Assembly (NCBI GenBank): GCA_036971475.1
Contig: JBAIZL010000001.1
Location: 95,945,350 to 96,009,349 of the forward strand
Reading direction: 5' to 3'
From: Prosapia bicincta
Taxonomy: Eukaryota; Arthropoda; Insecta; Hemiptera; Cercopidae
Length of the DNA stretch: 64,000 nt
Part shown: positions 27,901-38,546 of the stretch, in pieces
Layout of the letters: each line of letters begins with the position of its first letter
Position numbering within the stretch: the first letter of the stretch is position 1
Notes under the pieces: generated by a model
What the model was told of the DNA's origin: nothing
The model's database searches: none
What the model saw: only the letters and a program-made list of their open reading frames with translations
Program-made: the position numbers and the translations under genes

Positions 27901-30900
27901 TTGTTAAATTTTCCTTTATGGGATTGGACATTCTAAATTTTATTTTGGGGCATAACTCCGTTATTTAGTTTACTACGGTGGTGTGACAATTTTAAACCTA
28001 ATACAGTTGTCATAGTTTATATACATTGTATTGCAGAATTTTATATTTTATTTTGCAAGACAAAGTAAATATATAGGCAATAAAATATTTAACTGTATAG
28101 TTAAGGGACCAATTGTATTTTGAATTAACAATATTTTGAATTAAAGACACATTTTTATCCAAGTTCTACTGCATATATACTATAGTATGATAATAATACT
28201 CAAGAACCTTTATCCACAAATATTTTATTTTTACCTATTATAAATTTCAGCTATCAAGTTACCATACTCAGACACAAAACTGAATATGTATAAATTTGGT
28301 AAAAATAAAATATTTGTGATTAGAGATTTCTAAGTATTATTTAGCTGAAATTTATTCCAAATAAAAAGTGAACAATACTAAATATTACTTTTAACCCTGA
28401 AAAGCTAATCTATCAAAAAATTACATAAAGCTAAACTATCATAAAATTTACGAATTTTTTGATACAAATTAAAATTTTAATGAATACAATTGGGTTAGTT
28501 ATATCAATACAAACATGTTTGTGTGAAATTTGAATATTTACAAGTCCTGTACGCAGTTAACACAGCACTTTCCGCGACGCTCTGCACAGATTGGTTTGTT
28601 GCAGCGACAGCAGTAGACTGTGGTCATTCTCTTCATCGATGGGCAAATCCCACAAATGGTTCTTGGTGTGTTTTGAGGAAGGTCTTGGGCTCTATTTGGC
28701 ACTGGAACTTTCAAGATATTGACAATAGATTCCTTGAGTTTCCGGGTCAAAGTTGGGTATTGGAGCCGCTCTTGAAGACAGGGCTCAATAAGGATGTGGT
28801 GAATTTCCATAGCAAATTTTCTTCTTGAAAGAGGTTTTTTGTCTCTTTTTCACCAGATTTGTAACATAAATGACATAGGCATTCACTAATATAATGTTTA
28901 GGCTGCCATAAAATACACACAAAGGCCACCGTTTAGTCTTACAACTACAAGAAATCTGGTGGCACATTTGATCTAACATGTCAACGGTTAAGGGCTTATC
29001 TGCTTTGTTACTGGGCATACCAAATTGTTGGGTGGTTGTGATAGGTTGACTGACAGGTGAAGATGTGTTAGTGGGAATTGAAATTGGTTGCATTGCTTCT
29101 GATGAGTAAGGAACAACGGGATTTAAGTCAGCAGCCTTCTTCTTTTTCCTTGCCGGTGGTAGAGGTTCTTCTTCATCCGAATTAGAAATTTCTGACAGCC
29201 ATTGGTCTGCACCAGGGTTTTAGTCTGCATCGGTATCATCACTATTTATAATGTCCTCATATTCAACTTGGTCCACTTCATAATCTGATTTAGAATCATT
29301 GTGATATTCATCACTTGCACTTTGTTATAAGTATTTATCAATTTCACTTGCAGTAAGTTTCCGACTCAATTTTAAACTTAGCACTGAAAATACTCAGAAA
29401 AACAAAATACTATCACTATTCAATCAAAAACAATCCATCATGCATAGAACAATATGCGAAAAAATCCGAACATCAATGCTAAACTATCGTAATTTTTACG
29501 AATGACTTGTAGCTGAACTGATGTGACAAGCCACAGCAGTTCATAACGATGACTAATGCATAAGCATACCACAGTAAGGCACGGAACTGGTTGGGCGAGT
29601 CTATTAACGCAGAAAAAGGGGAGTAGCCAAATAATAACAAAACACACTCGTAATTTTTACGATAGATTCACTTTCCAGGGTTAATATTACTAGGTAAATT
29701 GTTACTGTAAAAGAGTATTGACCAAGGATAATAAATGCTAGTTTCTGTAATCCTGTGTCACATTACATTAATTTTTCTATTTTATTTACCAAAACAGGAG
29801 AAGCTGTTTAATAGTAGTAATAATATTACCTCATTTGGAAAAGAAATTCTCTCCTTTGAAAATATTTTTTAATGTAAAATGTCTGTAACTATAAATTTTA
29901 ATTTATAAACCCAAGATGGTTGAAATAACTTCTTGTTTAATTTATTTGGCTTTAACTAGTAAATTAATTAAACAAAAATCAGTAAACATATGTATAACTA
30001 AATATTTATTGAATTCAATTAATAAATATAACTATTCATTTAATTTTAGTGATTAATTTACCAAACATGGTGAATTTTCTCAAATTGGGTTTGTCAAAAA
30101 CCAGAACTAAATGTATTGGTGACACTGACGGAGATTGGCTGTTTTACCTGATGTTTGCTGTTGTCTACTTCTTCCTTGTAAGGAGTAGTAAAATAATTCT
30201 TCTTAGGAAATGTCACAAGTATTGCATTTTTGTTCATTGTTAACATGCAATAGTGTTTGTAACGTCTCCTTGAGAGTATTTTGAGAATTTATATAGTTAA
30301 AATGAAGTGTTGTGAGGTTTAGCATGTACTTTAGTATTATTTTAATTGTAAATTTTTGGTTTCTTAGAAATGTCTGCATTCTCAGGTAAAATATTTTTAC
30401 ACGCTATTTGGTCCTGCGGTCAATACAAATAATTAAATTAATTAACTTTTCTTTCAAATTGAGAACAAAGTAATAAACCATTAAACAACACAACTAAAAG
30501 CAGTATTAGGATTTACTGAATTTAACTTCATAATTTAAATCTATTCAAACATAAATTTCAATTTAGAGCATGCTTAATCAAAATAATTCATGCTCAGGTG
30601 CCTTCAAAGTTCTGTGGAGTTATTAAATAAAATATCTGGCTAAATTCAAATACTTATTTTCAGATTTTAAACACAATAAAATTTTAAACTTTTTTTATGT
30701 TCCTGGATGAAGGTGGCATATAAATTCTTTATGTAAGGGAACTTACTCTCATATTTAATGAGCACATTTAATGAGCATATTTAATAACAAAGTTTTTAAA
30801 TGATCCCAAAATTTCTTTAATACTAAGGAATTAAGGTGTGCAATATTTTACTTATTAACTGTAAAACACAAGATCAGTTTTAAGTTGCTTGATGTAATCA

Positions 30901-32844
30901 TCTTGAATTCACTGATTAAACTATATTTAAAAAGTACATACCTAAGTGAATACTTAATGGCTTACTTGCTGCGCGTTTCAAAACATCAGTTCCTTTTACG
31001 AAGCTATCCCTCTACATGATCTTTGTAAAAGGAACAAATGTTTTGAAACGTGTCAGCAAGTAAACCATTACGTATTCACTTAGTTAAGTACTTTTTAAAT
31101 ATACACAGATCAGATTGTCCATGGTTGATTGTGATTAAAGTATAAGTCGTGTATTAATTATAGAAGTTTCAAATCACTCTATTAAAATAAACTAATTGCT
31201 ATTATGTTCTGAAAAGTAAAATTTATATATATTTAATCTTTTTAGTACAAACCAAATTTGGCTATTGAAATGCTGAAGTCGATGTTTGGATGGTCACAAT
31301 TTTCATACTCTGCACTTTTGTTCAATGCCATGAAAAAAAATAACTATTTTATACCAAAGTCAAAAGAAGACCACTATAAAAGACTTGCTGAAAATCTACA
31401 AACAAAAGTAATTGTAAGTTATCTAAAATTGGTATTTTATTTCAAAGAATGTTAAATGTCTATATAAGAAGTGTTTGGGTGAAAGTGGTCTTTATTTTTG
31501 TCAAGGGCAGATCCAAGGGGGCGGCCACTGTACCCATGGCTGCCCCCAAGCAAAATTTTTTCTATACACAATACATGAAAAAAAATAAAATAAAAACAAT
31601 GTTAATTGATAATTGGTGTTTTATAGTGCACATGTTTTTAGTTTCTTTACGAAGTGGTGCAACCAGGTAATACCCGGGTTTTTTCTCTTGACGTCCATAA
31701 ATCAATCAACTCAGCTGAAAGTATGTAGTCAGGCTAGTAGCGTTTCTACGCGGCCAAACCCCACCTCACCCCCACATACCTGTGCGAGGTGATTTTTGTC
31801 AAAGTGATTCAACTGTACATTGAAATTTGTGGCAAAAGGTTATTACTGCTGATCTGACTGTAGAACGACTATATAGACGATAGCGAACTCCTGTCGTTAC
31901 TTATTTATTAACAGTGAGTAAAAGATAAAAGAAATTTACAAGAACATTTATAACTCTGTATTCTCTGTAATAGTTGCAAAAGGTCTCGTTTAAAAGTGTT
32001 TTTATAAAATAACAATCATGGTGAGATTTTGATATTTTATAATACGGATTTGTGCATGTGCTAGCTTCCGAAGAGTTTCGATTATTTTAGAACCTGCACT
32101 GAGAGAACGGAACGTCAAAATGAATATTTTATTATTTTATACTGTATTAATTCATGACATTATATTTTATATTTAGATTTATTTTTTAAGAAACTAGAAG
32201 ATAGCCGCGCTTTACGTGTGCAATATACTCCGTCTTTTGACTTCTATCCATGTTATAATAATTCAACGAGCATTCAACGCATAGCCAATTTTATTACGAA
32301 TAAAGAATAAATCTCAGCTATATTTACACTACGTTTGATTTTTTAATAAGGGATAACAAACTGATGTTAATAATCAGTTCCCCCCTGAGAAGGTTATAAA
32401 AGAGTTAAATATTGAGCTTGAACGGTGGAATATTAAATGGGCTGGAGAGACAGACATTGCTTATTTTGGTGCTATAGATTTTTTAAAAGATTGCATCCCT
32501 TTCAGTTTATCCATATATTGGATTTTTCCTCCGGATAAATGCCAGTATACCTGTATCTAATGCTAACGCAGAGCAAACATTCTCATGTTTAAGAAGACTG
32601 AAATCCTGGTTGAGAAGTTCTATGTCGCAAGATAGATTAACAGGGTTAGCATTGTTACATATTCACCATACAAGACTAGATTTGCCGACAAGAAAAAACA
32701 ACGAATTGAATTCTGTATTTAAAATACATACAAATTTGTAATATTATTTTTAATCGAAATTATTTAGTTTAATTTGTAGCCAAATAGAAAATAAAGTAAG
32801 CATTTTTTAGTAAATTGGTAACTATTTAAATCAAATAATAAAGA

Positions 32845-32909
<65 letters not shown>

Positions 32910-35523
32910 ATCAAATAATATACACAAATACAGGAATATTTAATTTATTGAATAATAAACTCAAAGCTTTCCGTTGGTTTACATTACCAACATCCTCAGG
33001 AGTTACAATACTAAGAATGATAAAAAAAAAACTGTCTAACAAACATGAAGCTACTAGATAAAGCAATACATATATATATATATATATATAGATTTTTTTG
33101 ATTAGGAGACTGACAGACTTACCTTGGTAAGAGTCCACTCTGTAGTCTTGAAATAGAAACATATAAAAGCACTTAACCAATGATATATTTCAACCACACA
33201 GTGGTCTTTGTCAATCAACCACTGTGTGGTTGATATATGTCATTGGTTAAGTGCTTTTATGTGTTTCTATTTCAAGACTACAGAGTGGACTCTTACCAAG
33301 GTAATTCTGTCAGTCTCCTAGTCCAAAAAATCTAAATAATCTTTACCAACCAAAACTAACCCAAATATATATATATATATATATAAAAGTGTCAAAGATG
33401 AGTCAATGACACCCCCAGAAAAATTTCTGGATCCGCCCCTGTTTTTGTTCACTACTAATATATCTTTATTGTATTTGTAATTGTTATAATAATCTAAACA
33501 TGCTGAGTACAGAAATCTTCTACCTTTTCTAGTGATGTCATCTTCTCTTCCTTGGAATGTTTTGGACGTTCCTTATCAATCAGAACTTCTGCGTATGCAT
33601 ACTTATTGTAGACACGCCCCTCTCACCATTCAATCACTTTTAGTTTAATTACTTGTGTTTGTAAAAATCAGAATTTGTTTGCATTCTATACTTACAGGTG
33701 TGAGCTTAAATACAAAGGTAACCATCTATTACAAAAAAAATGAATAATTTCAGTACATGGACAAAATATTGAATTAAATTTTAGGTATTAATTTACAAAC
33801 CTAATAAAAAATAATTTCAAATTTTGACAACAAAATTGACACATGTAGAATTTTAAGAATATAATATAACTACAATACTGTCAAATTCGATGGGTGGGGA
33901 AATTAAACTATACTTTTTAAGAACGAAATATGGAGAAAGTTGTGGTGATGGAGGAAGTAGGCAGTAACCCTCCTCTTCAGCACACCTAAAAGGATCTTTG
34001 AAAATAAAGGCTACAGTTTTGCAGGGTATTTAGAAAACGGTTGAAGATATGTTCATATACAGGATTAGTTCTAGGTTCTACCTGGGGTAACTAGCTAAAA
34101 ACATAGGATGAAATACAAGTATTAATTACAAGAACTCCTTTATTTTTGCCACGTCCCACATCAATTATCTCAGAATTTTGACTTTTACTGAAAGAAGAAT
34201 TTTGCTTGTTGACTTGCAATATCTGAATTACTTTCAGATACTCAATGCTTTCAATGCTATAGATTACCATATCCAGTTGGTTTTTAAGCCAAATCATGCA
34301 ACTATGGGTATAGGTTTGGTACAATTTGTATCCTAGTTCATGAATTTTTGCCACATTGACAGCACTTCTGTATGGGCATGCAGAAGTTTTGATAAAAGAT
34401 GATTATTTTCCTTGCCAAACCTGGCTTTTAAAATATCATATGTCATTTCTATAGCTTCAGCAATTTCTCTGCCATTCAATTGATGATTGTCCTTGTCCAT
34501 TTTATGCACTTTTTCAATAAATTTTGGAAAACTGGAACATATTGCCTGACCACAACAAGGATCATCATTTAAGCTGTCCTGAACAGTGTTTAACTCATTT
34601 GGTCACTTGAAAACATTTGAATTTAATTGAGAAGACTCCCTCAGTATAATCTGAAAGTCAACATGAATTTTCTTTCCTTAGGAAAAAGAGTTTAAGAAGT
34701 CCCTATAAGGGAACTAAAGCACGTCAGCACCAGAGCTCTCTTCTCTCTGCACTGACATGCCATGCGTTTACTTATAAAAAATGACATGCTGCGCATAAAA
34801 CTTGTTGCAGTAACATTGACTTCTATTTGTGATTCTGAAAACCTGTGAGCTGCACGTTCATACTTATATAAAGCCAGCTTCTCTTCTGAAGTCCCATCTC
34901 TCAAGTCATAAGCCATGCTTAATATGGGTTAACCGGCCAGGTAACACATCAAAATCATCAGGCAGGCCTAACAAATAAAAATTTTTCCCTGTTAGGAGTG
35001 CCAAAACCTCAGGTCACAAAAAAAATAAATAAACAGTAATGTTTAGTTATAGGTTCAATGTTTTACACCTTGCCAATATACAAAATGTGCACTCCTTGAT
35101 AATCAGGAGTTTATTGTATATTAAGGTTCAAGATATAACATGTTATGATAATATCTTATACCTAAAGTCGAAAGTTTTGAGACTTAACCCAGAATACAAG
35201 ACAAAATTTTAAATTGAAAAAGTTCATGTAATAACACCTATGGTAAGAATTTTCATAAGAGTTATGAAATGTTCAAATGTGTTCAAACAAATCCTCATTT
35301 AAAGTATTTTTAATTATCAAATTCCTAAAGTGATATTTTAAAAATTGAAAAATGTTTGTTATATATTAGTTTATATACATAAATATAAAATTTATATTTT
35401 TTGCAATGAATAACAGAAAAACTTGTTTAATACCTATAAAGCACAAAGTACCTATTTAATAAAACCAGAAACTAAATTTCTAGGTTCTTGGGAAAGAAAT
35501 AATGATCGATCTCTTGCTAGTAC

Positions 35524-35598
<75 letters not shown>

Positions 35599-38476
35599 TA
35601 AACGTTACTTAGGTAAAAACTAAGCCTTAATCTATATTTAAGAAACTTACCTTATTTCAATTTTTAATTTTTGTCAATAAACCAAACCAATTACTCCCTA
35701 TAAAAACTGAAGAAATCAAATCAACTTTCCAATAACACTAATCAGAGGTTTCCAACAGTAATTCGGGGAAACAATTATGTTTATGATAGCTCAGCAAATT
35801 AATAAGTCAACTCCTTTGTAAGTGTGATAATTGTTTTTAATATCTGTTAAAATAAAGAGCGTTAAAGATTTATTTATTTTAAAATTACTCAATTTATTAC
35901 TGTTACTATGGTGGTTTGGAATTAAAAAATAGGATTCTATTATAATAGAAAATATCAAGAATAACATTTTATCTTAGTTTGTGACAACATATTTTGTATT
36001 TAAATGTGTATTTCTTATTTAATTGATTTTAGAATCACATAGGAAACAACGGAATTTTTATTTTGCCAACATGTCCAACAGCTGCTCACTATCATCACAT
36101 GGTACTAACAAAAAGTTTTTGTCTTGCGTATACCACAACTTCTACAATGTTGAAATTGCCAAGTACAAATGTACCCATGGGACTTAATAAACAAGGCTTG
36201 CCAATAGGATTTCAGGTAATTTTCTAACCAGTTAAAGTAAAAATTTGAAGTTATAAAAGATTAAGAGTATAAATAGACGAAAGCTTATAACTTCTACTTT
36301 ATAATGACTGTAATGACTTTAAATACAGTAATACCTCGACTTATGCTACCCCGTCTTACACGATTCCCAAGTTACGCAGTTTTAAATCACGCTGTCCGAG
36401 TTATGCAGAAACTGCCCTGTTCTGGTAGAATATGCTTATGAAAACTTTTATGGCTCATGAAGAGAAAATATTTATAGGTTTTAAGGCCACAAAAGGTCGA
36501 TTGACAGTGATGTTTGGCACAAATACAGCTGTTGAATGTAAGTTGCAATCTCTCATATTTTATTGCTCAGAAAATCCAAGGGCATTACAAAATATTTCTA
36601 AAACTAGTTAGCCCGTTATTTGGAAGTTGAATCAGAAGGCTTTGGTTACAGCTTTTTTTGAGGACTGGTTTGATCATCATTTCATACCTCAAAACGAATG
36701 TTATTTTCGGTCTAAACAAATGCCTTTTAATGTGATTCCTATTAATTGACAATGCACTTGGCCATCCTCCTACTACTTTAACTAATTTCGGCACACGCAT
36801 GAAAGTTTTATTTTTGCCACTAAACACAAACAATTTGCTTCAATTGATGGATTAGCGAGTTATCAAAACATTTAAAGCTTATTACACAAGGGAATCATTT
36901 GCGCATCTGCGTGGAGCTATGAGACAGAACAATGAGATCTCTGTTGAAGATTTTTGGAAACAATTCAATGTTTTAGATGCTCTGAAAATCATTGAACAAT
37001 TTTGGAATGAAATTTCACAAAAAACTTTGAATGGCCTTTGGAAAAAAGTGTGTCGATTTTTTTTCGCCATTGAAACTCAAGCGGAATCAGTGCCAGAACC
37101 TGATGAAATTGCTGATGTGATTGAAGAAGTTGTCGGTTTTGCCAGACAACTAAATTTACAGGTGGATAATGATGACATTCAAGAACTGCTGGATTTACAC
37201 AACCAGAAGCTGACAATTAATTGAGAAGCTCATAGAAATGCGTGAACAAGAGCAAAATCTTAAAAACACAGATTCTTCAGACCCAGTTTACGTAGAAGAT
37301 GAAATGACAGTTAGAAACTTGACAAAAGGAATTAGTTTAATTGAGCAAGGCTTACAAATTTTGAAAATCATAGACTCCAACAATGTGCGTATTTCTGTCA
37401 CAAAACAAAAAAAGAAATAGCAAGTTACAAGGAAATTCTGCATGAGAAGAAAAAATCTTCAATTCTTCAAACGAATTTACTAGATTTTATGAAAACTTCT
37501 ATGTCAAAATAACTTCTGTTTACTTACTTCTTTGCAATATGTAGGTATATATTATAATTTTTTGTTGTATTATGTATTTAAGATTTTAATAAATACACAT
37601 TTTTCTTTTAAATTATTAGTTTATTTAGTCTTTGGTCCCAATTAAACATGATTCCTATGTGAATGTATGTAAAATTATACTCCGACTTATGCGAATTCGA
37701 CTTACACGGTTATCGCTCAGTCCCACCATCGCGAAGTACAAGGTATTACTGTAACATCAGGTACTTTTCGATTGTACGTATTTGCAAAGATTCTTAACCA
37801 TTCATCGCCATTGAAGATGATTCATTTTGCCTATCATTGTTCACTATTTTTGTGTGTCAACTTTAGCCAATGTACTGTAATCCAATTTCAGTAGCATTGT
37901 TTCAGTATGATAAGTATGCAAATGTTTTTATACAGTCAACAACGAATATTTTGTAAAATACTTCAAGGGTTAGCCATTTGGAGTGAATCAAACTGAATGA
38001 CTCTGACATTGTCAGAATAAGTCTCCGCAAAGTATGTTCAACTTCCTCTAGATTTCAAACATCTTTTTTTTATGTTATTTTCTCTTGGCTTATCTGTAGT
38101 TATGTATTCTCATGAAACTCCACTATATTCTGGTTTTGCAAAAATGTCTTCATGGCTTTAGTTAAATCTTGTACTTACTTCCTGGATTATTTTCAGTAAA
38201 GACCTGAAGACTCTATCAAGATTTTGACAAAATTTGTCATTTCAGTCAAGTTTTGTTTCCCACAATTTCAATCGAAGAAATGGCTTTTTCTTGAAAGAGT
38301 TTTCTTTAACTGCTCAAGTTTGATCGAAATATTTCAATAGTATGATAAGTTTTATATGTGTCTATTTATTTATTTCCAAGAGATTGCAGTTTTGGACTAT
38401 TGCCACTAGGTAAGCCGGTCAGCCTCCTATCTAGTCCAAAAATTCCTAAATAAGCTTTAAGCTCTACTAGAACCAG

Positions 38477-38546
<70 letters not shown>

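Noticed and set aside
28523..28828. 101-codon plus frame
   Set aside because: Antisense to the piggyBac Cys-rich domain.
23762..31245. A missing exon between exons 7 and 8
   Set aside because: Phases agree and the protein reads straight from FNEIDDPK into YKPNLAIEML with a family-like length; I found no extra amidase segment in the intron. The 30049-30243 frame after an AG was considered, but it carries no amidase motif.
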